Shown: positions 1-6,960, numbered from the stretch's first letter. The stretch: DNA of 9,124 bases from Myxococcota bacterium (GCA_963169055.1 CAUJFU010000385.1:1-9124); one strand, 5' to 3'. Notes: generated by a model from the sequence alone, not told the origin. Numbers and translations are program-made.

Positions 1-34
1 ATAAACATAACTTCAAGAAAACATACAGTTTAGA

Positions 35-71
35 ACAACCGCACGCTTTTGTATGAGAGCGGCGCGGTTGT
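35..71 (+). repeat. inverted repeat / hairpin upstream of gpsA
   Basis: ACAACCGC (35-42) is matched exactly by its reverse complement GCGGTTGT (64-71). Inside it CGCT (44-47) pairs with AGCG (58-61) across a 10-base loop. The structure is therefore an 8-bp stem, a small internal loop (A versus GC) and a 4-bp stem. No T-run follows on either strand, so it does not look like a standard intrinsic terminator. It could be a terminator of an unseen upstream gene, a leader element or chance. The whole stretch 1-265 has no convincing gene. Besides this hairpin it holds two smaller ones, at 93-108 and 140-153, and no promoter I can assign with confidence. Confidence 0.45.
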
Positions 72-92
72 AGAAACCTCGCAACAAATGGT

Positions 93-108
93 CGAATCTT
101 ACGGTTCG
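93..108 (+). repeat. small hairpin in gpsA upstream region
   Basis: CGAATC (93-98) pairs with GGTTCG (103-108), including one T-G wobble, around a four-base loop TTAC. It is the second of three small inverted repeats ahead of gpsA; the third is CACTC (140-144) with GAGTG (149-153) around TATC. Together they might structure a 5' leader, but each is short enough to arise by chance. Confidence 0.25.
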
Positions 109-265
109 CGGGATGTGACAGGGCCGTTATGAAGGCTTCCACTCTATCGAGTGCTGATACACAAAGAGGGATTCTTGTTTTATAGAAAGAACCATGTGAG
201 TGTGCAGAGAGGCTGGAAAAAGGCAAACCTCATAAAGAAGCGGGTTGATGCGGAGCAAAATCGCT

Positions 266-1297
266 ATGAAGCAACATGATTTTCGAAGGGTTGGAGTGCT
301 GGGTGCGGGTTCTTGGGGGACGTCGTTGGCGCGACTGGTGGCGCAACGAAACCCAGAAACAGAGGTGACCATCTGGTCGTATGAAGAAGATATCGTGGAA
401 CAAATTAACCAGACAAGAGAGAATCAAAAATACCTCAAAGGGTTACGGCTATCGGAAAACATCCGAGCGGTAGGAAACCCACTTGAAGCGGTCGTCGATC
501 AAGACGCCATCCTACAAGTGACTCCTTCTCATGGAGTGCGTTCGCTTATGAATGAGATCAAAGACCACCTCCCCGATCAGATCCCGATCATCAGCGCTAC
601 AAAAGGCATAGAAAACGATACGTTAATGACCGTAAGCGAAGTTCTAGAGGACGTCCTTCCTGAAATCTACCACCCCTATCTTTTGTTCTTATCAGGCCCC
701 TCCTTCGCTCTTGAAGTAGCCCAAGAAGTTCCGACCGTGTTGATCCTAGCAGCACGAATGGAGCGGATAGCTCAGCGCACACAACCTCTTTTTCAAGCGG
801 ATTTTATCAGAACCTATATTTCAAAAGATGTGGAGGGGGTCGAGATTGGAGGTGCGACCAAGAACGTGATCGCGATCGCAGCAGGGGCAGTCGAAGGGAT
901 GCAACTCGGCCATAACGCGATGGCCGCACTCGTCACACGAGGACTCTCCGAGATCACACGCCTCGCTGTCCACAAGGGTGCCAACCCGCTAACCTTGGCG
1001 GGCGTTGCGGGGATGGGTGATCTGGTACTTACCTGTTACGGTAACCTCTCCAGAAATCGAAGTGTTGGATATCATTTAGGAAAAGGCAAGAAGATCAACG
1101 AGATCCTCTCGGATATGGTCATGGTTGCAGAGGGCGTCAAAACCGCTGCATCCGTCTACGAACTCAGCCAAAAATTGCGGGTTGAGATGCCCATCTGCGA
1201 GAGCGTATACAAGGTGCTTTATGAGGATCTGTCCCCCCAAGAAGCGCTGTCAAGCCTGCTTTCTCGCCCCCATCTTCAAGAATGGCGAATGCTTTGA
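266..1297 (+). CDS. gpsA: NAD(P)+-dependent glycerol-3-phosphate dehydrogenase
   Basis: This cytoplasmic enzyme reduces dihydroxyacetone phosphate to sn-glycerol 3-phosphate, the backbone precursor of phospholipids. The 343-residue product matches the usual family length. The N-terminal Rossmann motif GAGSWGT is at 13-19. SATKGIE (about 110-116), with the conserved Lys113, and GPSFALE (144-150) follow. The C-terminal substrate domain has GGATKNVIAIAAG (195-207) with the probable catalytic Lys199, then TRGLSEI (224-230), GMGDL (249-253), the SRNR block (262-265) and VAEGVKTA (287-294). I chose ATG 266 because GGAG at 252-255 sits 10 bases upstream. An in-frame ATG at 248 (and TTG at 245) would add six or seven residues but has no clear ribosome-binding site. 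It is the only rightward gene and converges on the MsrA-like gene. The identification is secure; only the exact start is uncertain. Confidence 0.97.
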   Translation: MKQHDFRRVGVLGAGSWGTSLARLVAQRNPETEVTIWSYEEDIVEQINQTRENQKYLKGLRLSENIRAVGNPLEAVVDQDAILQVTPSHGVRSLMNEIKDHLPDQIPIISATKGIENDTLMTVSEVLEDVLPEIYHPYLLFLSGPSFALEVAQEVPTVLILAARMERIAQRTQPLFQADFIRTYISKDVEGVEIGGATKNVIAIAAGAVEGMQLGHNAMAALVTRGLSEITRLAVHKGANPLTLAGVAGMGDLVLTCYGNLSRNRSVGYHLGKGKKINEILSDMVMVAEGVKTAASVYELSQKLRVEMPICESVYKVLYEDLSPQEALSSLLSRPHLQEWRML

Positions 1298-1394
1298 CAG
1301 CAGGCTCCGCTCGAAGCGGTAGAGAACAAACGACCGAAATCTCATCGAGATTCGAGACTGAATCCGTCGTCTGTTAAGTCGGTTGTCGATTTGA
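1298..1394. other. convergent intergenic gap with two small hairpins
   Basis: This is the gap between the 3' ends of gpsA (+) and the MsrA-like gene (-). It contains CCGCT-CGA-AGCGG (1307-1319) and AATCTC-ATC-GAGATT (1338-1352), both small perfect stems. Neither is followed by a proper T-run on either strand. They may contribute to bidirectional termination, but a standard intrinsic terminator cannot be claimed. No gene is seen here. Confidence 0.35.
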
Positions 1395-1850
1395 TCAAGC
1401 TTCTTTTTTTTGCGAATAGCGCTGATACATAGCCACCGCAGGAAAAAAACGGCCCAAAGGTTCGATCTGCACGGATATACGGGAACCACCAAAAGCGTGC
1501 GCTCGAAACAACGACTGTACAGCTTGTTCCGCCGTTTCTTTTTGCGGAGCAGAGGAATAGAAGATGACTGCCCGTTGGGGATCATCGTCTCGATAGCTTC
1601 TTGTATAAACCGCATCTTCTCGTGTGTTCCAAAAAGCCGAAAGCAGCTCATCGTACGAGATTCGACTGGGATCGAACGAGACGCGAACCACAAGAGCGTG
1701 GCCTGTGACCCCAGAGACGACATCTTCATGTGCGCGTGGAGTCTCTTCTCTACCGGCATACCCCACACAAGAAGACAGCACACCTTCCAGATCACGCAGC
1801 GCATCCTCTAGCAACCAAAAATCTCCCAACCCAAACACCGCTTCTTGCAC
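1395..1850 (-). CDS. MsrA-fold protein lacking the catalytic cysteine (probable pseudoenzyme)
   Basis: The 151-residue protein is homologous to peptide-methionine (S)-S-oxide reductase MsrA. Family landmarks are VFGLGDFW (5-12), GVLSSCVGYAG (23-33), VSGVTGHA (45-52), VSFDPSRISYDELL (57-70), RAVIFY (93-98), IEPLGRFFPA (129-138) and YQRY (142-145). MsrA normally has GCFW; here the codon is GAT, giving Asp10 (GDFW). The active-site residues equivalent to E. coli MsrA Tyr82, Glu94 and Tyr134 align with His41, Leu53 and Gln92. The IHDPT loop is also lost. The only cysteine is Cys28, which is not at the catalytic position, and no C-terminal resolving cysteines exist. Ordinary Msr activity is therefore unlikely; a binding or regulatory role is inference. 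I chose GTG 1850 because GGAGG lies 6 bases upstream and the protein then begins where short MsrAs begin. A GTG at 1934 would add 28 residues. It is the last gene of the leftward series. Confidence 0.85.
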   Translation of the reverse strand: MQEAVFGLGDFWLLEDALRDLEGVLSSCVGYAGREETPRAHEDVVSGVTGHALVVRVSFDPSRISYDELLSAFWNTREDAVYTRSYRDDDPQRAVIFYSSAPQKETAEQAVQSLFRAHAFGGSRISVQIEPLGRFFPAVAMYQRYSQKKEA

Positions 1851-1856
1851 CGAAAA

Positions 1857-1861
1857 CCTCC
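1857..1861 (-). promoter_or_regulatory. Shine-Dalgarno GGAGG deciding the MsrA-like start
   Basis: GGAGG on the - strand lies 6 bases before GTG 1850-1848. The more upstream GTG at 1934 has a purine run that directly abuts it, which is too close to serve as a ribosome-binding site. This favours the shorter product. Confidence 0.6.
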
Positions 1862-1954
1862 ATTCTGCCGATCGCAGGGCAGATATCTCCCCCACAGCAC
1901 AAGCATCCCACTCGTGATATAGTAGCCAGAACACCCCTCATAGAGAGGTTGCTA

Positions 1955-2794
1955 TCATCCAAGCGATCGAGATTCTGCATCAAAAACAACGTAAGGCTGG
2001 CCCAAAACTTGTCCAACAATCCGCTCCAAACCTCCGTCCTTTAGAGCAATCTGTTGCAATCGTTCCATCGGTTCTCCTACAGGTTCGTTGGACAAGCGAA
2101 ACGTATCGTAATGAACAGGCATCAACACCACCGCTTCAAGATCGTGGATCGCCATCTTCCATGCTTGTTCGGGTGAACAATGGTGAAAGATCCAAGGATC
2201 ATAGGCCCCGATCGGCATACAAGCGAGATCAACGCCCGCACCACGCTCCGCACGCAGCTTGGCGTAAACATCCGTCAAAGCCGTATCACCCGAAAATAAC
2301 AAAGACAACGGACGATCAGGGAAGTGAGGCGAACGAAGATCCAAGCACTCCAACAAATAACCTCCCCACATACGCCAACGATCAAAAACAGCCCTTGCCC
2401 CCCAATGCTTTGAGGGAATCGCTTGTATCCTCAACGCTCCAATCGAAGGCAACACGATATCCAACACTTCGCCCCAACGAAGCGCATGACGTTTCTGAAA
2501 GTGCCGAACAAGATCCGCATTACCGCGTTGTACGACCGCAACGGCTTCCTTTGGTAAAGCCCGAAGCGTCGGGATATCCGTGTGATCCATGTGAGAATGC
2601 GACAACAACACAACAGACAACGACGACAGCTCATGCGCTCGTAAAGCCGGGGGTCTTAGACGTTTCGCCCCCAAAGTCCACGACCCCACTGAAACGCCGA
2701 TCCGATCGCTCAAAACAGGATCTGCGAGAACGCAACTCCCACCCAAATCAAACAACACGCTGGCATGACCCAATGCTGTCACGGTCACTTTCAC
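1955..2794 (-). CDS. MBL-fold metallo-hydrolase, NAPE-PLD/UlaG-like
   Basis: This 279-residue protein belongs to the metallo-beta-lactamase superfamily. The metal-binding signature is HSHMDH (His66, His68, Asp70, His71), completed by His130 (SKHW), Asp170 (FSGDT) and His228 (PVHYDTF), a full dinuclear zinc site. The early GHASVLF (9-15), the ADPVLSDR block (24-31), the AKRLRPPAL block (43-51), WGGYLLE (143-149) and PIGAYDPW (194-201) resemble bacterial proteins related to N-acylphosphatidylethanolamine phospholipase D, with UlaG lactonases more distant. Hydrolysis of a phosphodiester or lactone in the cytoplasm is likely, but the substrate cannot be read from sequence. No signal peptide is visible. 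GTG 2794 is chosen because GGAGG lies 8 bases upstream; ATG 2809 and ATG 2821 are alternatives without a well-spaced site. The gap to the kinase gene is 112 bases. Confidence 0.9.
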   Translation of the reverse strand: MKVTVTALGHASVLFDLGGSCVLADPVLSDRIGVSVGSWTLGAKRLRPPALRAHELSSLSVVLLSHSHMDHTDIPTLRALPKEAVAVVQRGNADLVRHFQKRHALRWGEVLDIVLPSIGALRIQAIPSKHWGARAVFDRWRMWGGYLLECLDLRSPHFPDRPLSLLFSGDTALTDVYAKLRAERGAGVDLACMPIGAYDPWIFHHCSPEQAWKMAIHDLEAVVLMPVHYDTFRLSNEPVGEPMERLQQIALKDGGLERIVGQVLGQPYVVFDAESRSLG

Positions 2795-2802
2795 GACGCA
2801 AA

Positions 2803-2807
2803 CCTCC
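2803..2807 (-). promoter_or_regulatory. Shine-Dalgarno GGAGG deciding the MBL hydrolase start
   Basis: GGAGG on the - strand lies 8 bases before GTG 2794-2792. The conserved fold begins almost at once after that codon (VTVTALGHAS). The upstream ATG codons at 2809 and 2821 have no site at normal spacing, so the GTG is preferred. Confidence 0.55.
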
Positions 2808-2906
2808 ATCCCCCCCAACATGCCTTACAATCCAACACGCGGTTCCATCTTTCGGCCACAAAACACCCGCAGAGACAGAACCATACACACCCCATCAAGG
2901 CAAGCG

Positions 2907-4925
2907 CTATTTCGTACGTTTCTCGATCGCAAAACAATCACGGTAGTACAGCTTTTCGACAAAACGATACGCCCTTCGCAAGTTCGCCATCACATCTTTG
3001 TAGGAGCAATAATCTCGACAAACGCCTCGTTGCGCTCGATAACGCGGTGAACGCAATTGAGAATCCAATACCCGAACATAAGAAGAACACAACACGCGAT
3101 AATCTGCTCGACAAGGCCCCGAACACTGCCTTGCGAGTCGATACAAACCATTTTTCGTACACCGTGCAAGCGGGGCGAAATCACCCGGAAGCCCTAGACC
3201 TACGGTGTCTTCGACAGAACGGTGAAAGCGCGTTTTTAAACAAGCCCGACAAGACAAAAGATCCTTTTTGGAAAATGGCTCGGAAGAAACCGACACACTC
3301 GATGCTCTGCGCCGTGGCGTTATCGTTCGAGACACCTTTTGCCGATTATTCGGAACATCCGATGTTTCTTGCCCGTCTGCGCGATCTGGCGGAGCAGGGC
3401 GAGCAGACGGAACGAAAGCCTTTGACGATGAAGACTCCGAATGAGTCCTATCCACGGGGCTTTTCGCAAAAGGCTCTTTCGATGCAGATATTTGTGGGGA
3501 CGAAGCAGAGACGAGCCTCTGTGCAGAAGGCTTCGCGACTTGCGCAGCATGCTTTACAGAACCTGAGGTCGGTTCGTTTGACGCAGAAGGACTTCGAGGA
3601 TAAAACACCGAATCGGCATCGTGCGCTTTTTTTGGATGCGTACGCGAAGAGCGCGGCTCATCGGGGAATATCCACAAGAAAGTAAAACTTAAAAACAGCG
3701 CCAAAAAGATCCCCAAAAACAAACCCGCGAGTGAGCGCCAGATGCGACGAGAACGTCGACCGCTCCCACTTTTTATCGGAGGAGCGGTAATATCAGAGAA
3801 ATGAACGTCTGTTTGGCCCGAATCAGCGGCTAATCGCACAGAAGAAGCCGCCCTATCCGCACGTTGCAGCGCAGAGACGTCTTGGCGAAGCGTTGCAGGA
3901 TGCTCAGCACTGTTGTAAAGCGCCGAACCCACAGTCGAAATATCCCAAGAGTCAGCAGAGGGCAAGCCACTCACCCCCAACATCGAAGGAACTGTGGGAG
4001 AAAACGTTTGCAAAGTCTCAGGCGCTTCAAAAGCAGGCGACTGCTGCGAAGGAAGGTAAGGAGAAGAAAGCGGAGCAGAGTTCGATAACGCGGATTGAAG
4101 GGCTTCTGCAAAGGCTTCACAAGAAGAAAAACGCAACGCTGGGTTTTTCTCCAAGGCTTTTTGAACAATCGGTTCAAGGCGGGGATCCACTCCCGCATAA
4201 AATTCCGATAACATCGGCGGCTTATTCATCAGATGCGCAGCAACAACCGACATAAAATCCCCCTGAGAAAAAGGAAGTTGGCCCGCTGCTGCACGAAACA
4301 AACACACCCCCAAAGCATAAATATCGACCCGATGATCGACTTTACGAGCATCTTGCACTTGTTCTGGAGCCAAAAATGCCGGCGTGCCGAGAAACACGCC
4401 GGTGCTTGTCACTTGCTCATCTTCCACACTTTTGGCGATCCCAAAGTCCATGACCTTCGGAACCAAACGCTTGCCGCTCTGTTCAAGAACGATGTTGGAC
4501 GGTTTCAGATCACGATGGACGATCTGGTGTTGGTGTGCGTAACCGACCGCATCCAAGATCGGAATAAACAATTCTAGGATCTCTTGGTTTGTCAGAGGCC
4601 GCCCTAAACGACGAAGATGCTGTTCCAGATCGACCCCGTCGACCCAATCCATCACCATCCCCACCAAACCGATCTCGTCGATCATCTCCAAAACACGGAC
4701 AATATTGGGATGACGTAAACGAAATTGAAGGCGTGCTTCTCTCGCGAAACGCTTGCGGACCAGTTCTTTACGAGCATGTTCGGGAAACAACACCTTGATC
4801 GCGACAGGGCTTTCAAAATCCACTTGCACAGCGCGATACACACAGGCCATGCCCCCCTCACCTACTTTTTGTTGGACGCGGTATTTCCCGATGGATTGGC
4901 CTTCCAAGGCTTCAGGCGTCAACAT
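2907..4925 (-). CDS. transmembrane Hanks-type serine/threonine protein kinase with Cys-rich ectodomain
   Basis: This 672-residue protein has an N-terminal cytoplasmic kinase domain (about 15-280). It shows the Gly loop GEGGMACVY (22-30), VAIK Lys44, Glu63, HRDLKPSN (137-144) with catalytic Asp139, DFG (160-162), GTPAFLAPE (180-188) and DIYALG (201-206). All catalytic residues are present and it is an RD kinase. A Ser/Pro/Ala-rich linker (281-395) leads to RSRR and one membrane span (about 396-420). A second low-complexity Ser/Pro/Lys region (421-550) follows. It ends in a basic domain (553-672) with nine cysteines: 559, 562, 589, 601, 605, 613, 636, 640 and 664. I recognise no known sensor family in that domain. 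ATG 4925 has GGAGG 7 bases upstream and overlaps the stop of the preceding gene as TGATG, implying translational coupling. An upstream extension to 4982 is possible but poorly supported. The ectodomain is probably the signal-input part (inference). Confidence 0.95.
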   Translation of the reverse strand: MLTPEALEGQSIGKYRVQQKVGEGGMACVYRAVQVDFESPVAIKVLFPEHARKELVRKRFAREARLQFRLRHPNIVRVLEMIDEIGLVGMVMDWVDGVDLEQHLRRLGRPLTNQEILELFIPILDAVGYAHQHQIVHRDLKPSNIVLEQSGKRLVPKVMDFGIAKSVEDEQVTSTGVFLGTPAFLAPEQVQDARKVDHRVDIYALGVCLFRAAAGQLPFSQGDFMSVVAAHLMNKPPMLSEFYAGVDPRLEPIVQKALEKNPALRFSSCEAFAEALQSALSNSAPLSSPYLPSQQSPAFEAPETLQTFSPTVPSMLGVSGLPSADSWDISTVGSALYNSAEHPATLRQDVSALQRADRAASSVRLAADSGQTDVHFSDITAPPIKSGSGRRSRRIWRSLAGLFLGIFLALFLSFTFLWIFPDEPRSSRTHPKKAHDADSVFYPRSPSASNEPTSGSVKHAAQVAKPSAQRLVSASSPQISASKEPFAKSPVDRTHSESSSSKAFVPSARPAPPDRADGQETSDVPNNRQKVSRTITPRRRASSVSVSSEPFSKKDLLSCRACLKTRFHRSVEDTVGLGLPGDFAPLARCTKNGLYRLARQCSGPCRADYRVLCSSYVRVLDSQLRSPRYRAQRGVCRDYCSYKDVMANLRRAYRFVEKLYYRDCFAIEKRTK

Positions 4926-6103
4926 CACCGCACCTCCAAAAGCAGACCACACACCCGAGACGTGGCCTGAGACGGCACGCATCGACTGGTTTTGTCCTCT
5001 GTTTCGGGTTTTAAAGTCCGAAGATAGATATCTTGGCTACGCAAAACAGAGTTCGAGCGGTCTTGTTTGGAAGAACCACCGACCAACCCCGCGACTAACA
5101 ACGCCCCCCCAACCAGCATCAAACCCCCTCCCCCACCAAAAAGGCCGTAGCTCACTTTGTCCAGAGCATCTTTCCAATCGGTTTCTGTCTGGCACCCGTC
5201 TGGGGTGAGCGGATCGGTATGAGGCCGAGCACAAAACCCTTTGGGAGGAGAAAAGATCACAGAAACAGGCTGTTTTTGAAAACCTGACATATCGGCTTGA
5301 ATAATGATGCCACCGATAATGCCCAATAATCCGACTCCGGCGATGATAGCCCCCGAAATCACCAAAGCACGCGAGCCGTTTTGGCGCGCAACGCGTTCTT
5401 GCTCGAACTGGAGATAAGCCCCTTCAACACGCTGAAAGATCAGCGAAAGTTTCTTTTGCGTTTTTTTGATCTGACGCTTGTTTTGAGCCGCGTCTTCTTG
5501 GACGGCCTTGAGCTTCTGGATCGCTCCCATCGACTTTGCAAGCCGTTCTTGCAGCAAACGCATATCTTTTTGATTTTGCTTTGCAAAACGCAATAACGCG
5601 ATATAGATCCTCGCGCTTTGGATGGTGCCTTCTAAATCACGTTCAAGGCTCAACGAGGCTTGAAGTTGAAGTTGCCCCCGAATATTCGACTGTTCCGCCA
5701 TTTGTTGATAAAGTAGGTTGTAGCGTTTGAGATAGGCATGCGCCTGTTGTAGGGCTTCAACAGCCGCTGCGTAAGACAGAATGTGCGCGTCAAAATGCGA
5801 CGAAGACTCGAATGTTCCGATATCGCGGACGGGTGGGAGTTTACCTTTGTATTGATAAAACTTCGACCACATCATCCACAGCCAAAGCCGATACATCTGT
5901 TGTTTTTCAGGCTCCATCCCGCTGCGTTCGCTCAAAAAAGCCTGTTCCATCCGCTCGATCGCACGTTGCCATTGTTGCATCTCTCCGAGAGCAAGAGCCT
6001 CACGAGCCATAAGCAAAAAAGACGCTGTCTTTTGATCCTTTGCCGCTGCCCACGCCAACGAAGAATACAACCACAAGAGCAGTCCAAAGCCCAAAATACG
6101 CAT
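4925..6103 (-). CDS. exported membrane protein with helical/coiled-coil region, unknown function
   Basis: I do not recognise this 392-residue protein. It begins with a clear signal peptide (basic Arg2, hydrophobic 3-18, cleavage likely after the AWAAA stretch near 17-21). Residues 25-175 are predicted largely helical and rich in Leu/Gln/Met, perhaps TPR-like, followed by a Lys/Gln/Glu-rich coiled-coil candidate (about 175-242). A Gly/Ile-rich membrane span lies at about 246-270, a loop with Cys291 and Cys304 at 271-318, and a second Gly-rich span at about 319-343. The short tail carries Cys375 and Cys385. ATG 6103 has GAGG 10 bases upstream; GTG 6109 is only 4 bases from the same site. Its TGA overlaps the kinase ATG by one base, so the two are probably co-translated and work together at the envelope. 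A scaffold, sensor or substrate of the kinase is plausible, but this is inference. Confidence 0.85.
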   Translation of the reverse strand: MRILGFGLLLWLYSSLAWAAAKDQKTASFLLMAREALALGEMQQWQRAIERMEQAFLSERSGMEPEKQQMYRLWLWMMWSKFYQYKGKLPPVRDIGTFESSSHFDAHILSYAAAVEALQQAHAYLKRYNLLYQQMAEQSNIRGQLQLQASLSLERDLEGTIQSARIYIALLRFAKQNQKDMRLLQERLAKSMGAIQKLKAVQEDAAQNKRQIKKTQKKLSLIFQRVEGAYLQFEQERVARQNGSRALVISGAIIAGVGLLGIIGGIIIQADMSGFQKQPVSVIFSPPKGFCARPHTDPLTPDGCQTETDWKDALDKVSYGLFGGGGGLMLVGGALLVAGLVGGSSKQDRSNSVLRSQDIYLRTLKPETEDKTSRCVPSQATSRVCGLLLEVR

Positions 6104-6230
6104 CTTCACCAAACCTCACTCGATCTGTCCGTCGTTACGCATCCACGATGCACGACACAACATACACCAAGATCCACAAAGAAAGAAACGCCCTCCTTTG
6201 AGAAAAAACAACGCTCGCTCAAGCAGGCTT

Positions 6231-6953
6231 TCAAGGACGAGGAGAAGAGGTCGGAAGCTTCGCAGAAACAGAAGACGGGCGAGTCACCGAAGGACGAGTC
6301 GACGGACGGTTTATCGGCGAGGGGCGCATCGGCGAGAGAGTCGGTTGCGGACTCTTGCGGTTTGTCATCGCCGATGGCTCTAGGGTTTCAAACAGCATCG
6401 GTCGGGAGTACAAAGAAAGATCGGCGTTGGGCTGATAACAATCGCGGATCATCCGCAGATATTGGGCTGCAAGTATACAACGCGCCCGTCTTCGGCGGTT
6501 CTCAGGGCTTTCTTTTTTAGAAGAGACCACTTTTTTTGGCGAAGCCGCTACCTTCGAAGCATCGGGCTTTTGTGGCGTAGCCATAGGTTGAACTACGTTG
6601 GGCTTTTGTGACGAGGCCGTGGTTTGGGGTGTGTCAGTTTTTTTCTTGGGAGGCTCCGTCGTTTCGGCGGTACAGAGCGCAAGAGCACGCTGCTTACCCT
6701 GTTTTGAACGCAAACGCTTTTGTTCCTCCTCCAACACATCAGCTTGTTTTTTTTGGGCTTTGGTGGCCTTTGGGGACGCGGCTTGCAAAAGGGCCGACTG
6801 TGCTTCTTTTTCAACGATACGCAAAATATGTTCGTAAGCTTTGCTACACAACAAAGAAGGTTGGGAAGGATTCTTCTTTTTCCCGCAAGCTGCGAGCGCA
6901 AAAGCGAGGCAAAGAACAAACCCCAAAGAACCCACACGGACGAAGAACGACAT
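6231..6953 (-). CDS. lipoprotein with paired cysteines and Pro/Ser/Arg-rich tail, unknown function
   Basis: This 240-residue protein has a lipoprotein signal peptide: Arg6, hydrophobic 9-22 and lipobox LAAC with Cys23. Gly24 at +2 suggests outer-membrane sorting. Mature parts in order are a short helical, charged block (about 32-95) with Cys36 and Cys94, a Lys/Thr/Pro/Gln-rich linker (96-150), a second basic helical block (151-175) with Cys159 and Cys172, and a disordered Pro/Ser/Arg tail (200-240). No known domain is recognised. ATG 6953 is well supported by AAGGAG at 6961-6966, 7 bases upstream; a TTG directly before it is less likely. It starts 43 bases after the OPT gene stop, so it is probably co-transcribed with it. 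The 127-base gap after it has a T-run (6203-6208) preceded only by a weak stem, so termination there is unproven. Confidence 0.85.
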   Translation of the reverse strand: MSFFVRVGSLGFVLCLAFALAACGKKKNPSQPSLLCSKAYEHILRIVEKEAQSALLQAASPKATKAQKKQADVLEEEQKRLRSKQGKQRALALCTAETTEPPKKKTDTPQTTASSQKPNVVQPMATPQKPDASKVAASPKKVVSSKKESPENRRRRARCILAAQYLRMIRDCYQPNADLSLYSRPMLFETLEPSAMTNRKSPQPTLSPMRPSPINRPSTRPSVTRPSSVSAKLPTSSPRP

Positions 6954-6960
6954 CAACGAT

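Noticed and set aside
93-112. tRNA-like fragment near GGTTCG
   Set aside because: GGTTCG and CGAATC occur in the reverse order from a tRNA T-arm, and no acceptor, D or anticodon arms can be formed around them.
129-185. Possible 18-residue leader peptide (ATG 129 to TAG 185) before gpsA
   Set aside because: It has only a weak AGGG-like site and no attenuator-type codon run. It also overlaps one of the hairpins, and nothing else supports it.
181-186. TATAGA as a -10 promoter box for gpsA
   Set aside because: No sequence near TTGACA lies at 16-18 bases upstream, and AT-rich hexamers are expected by chance.
1851-1934. N-terminal extension of the MsrA-like protein from GTG 1934
   Set aside because: The purine run abuts that GTG rather than being spaced from it, the extra 28 residues match nothing typical of MsrA, and GTG 1850 has GGAGG at ideal spacing. 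It cannot be fully excluded.
2161-3685. Long + strand open frames (2161-2946 and 2765-3685) opposite the MBL hydrolase and kinase genes
   Set aside because: Their translations are Pro/Thr/Arg/His-rich with no domain or motif, while the opposite strand encodes full kinase and metallo-hydrolase signatures. They are antisense shadows.
6200-6230. Intrinsic terminator after the lipoprotein gene
   Set aside because: There is a run of six T on the - strand, but the preceding stem is only about three to four base pairs (GCT/AGC), which is too weak to call.
5783-6520. + strand open frame of 245 codons opposite the coiled-coil protein and lipoprotein genes
   Set aside because: It spans the gap between two well-supported - strand genes, has a charged low-complexity translation and shows no recognisable motif. 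The - strand genes have a signal peptide, a lipobox and ribosome-binding sites.
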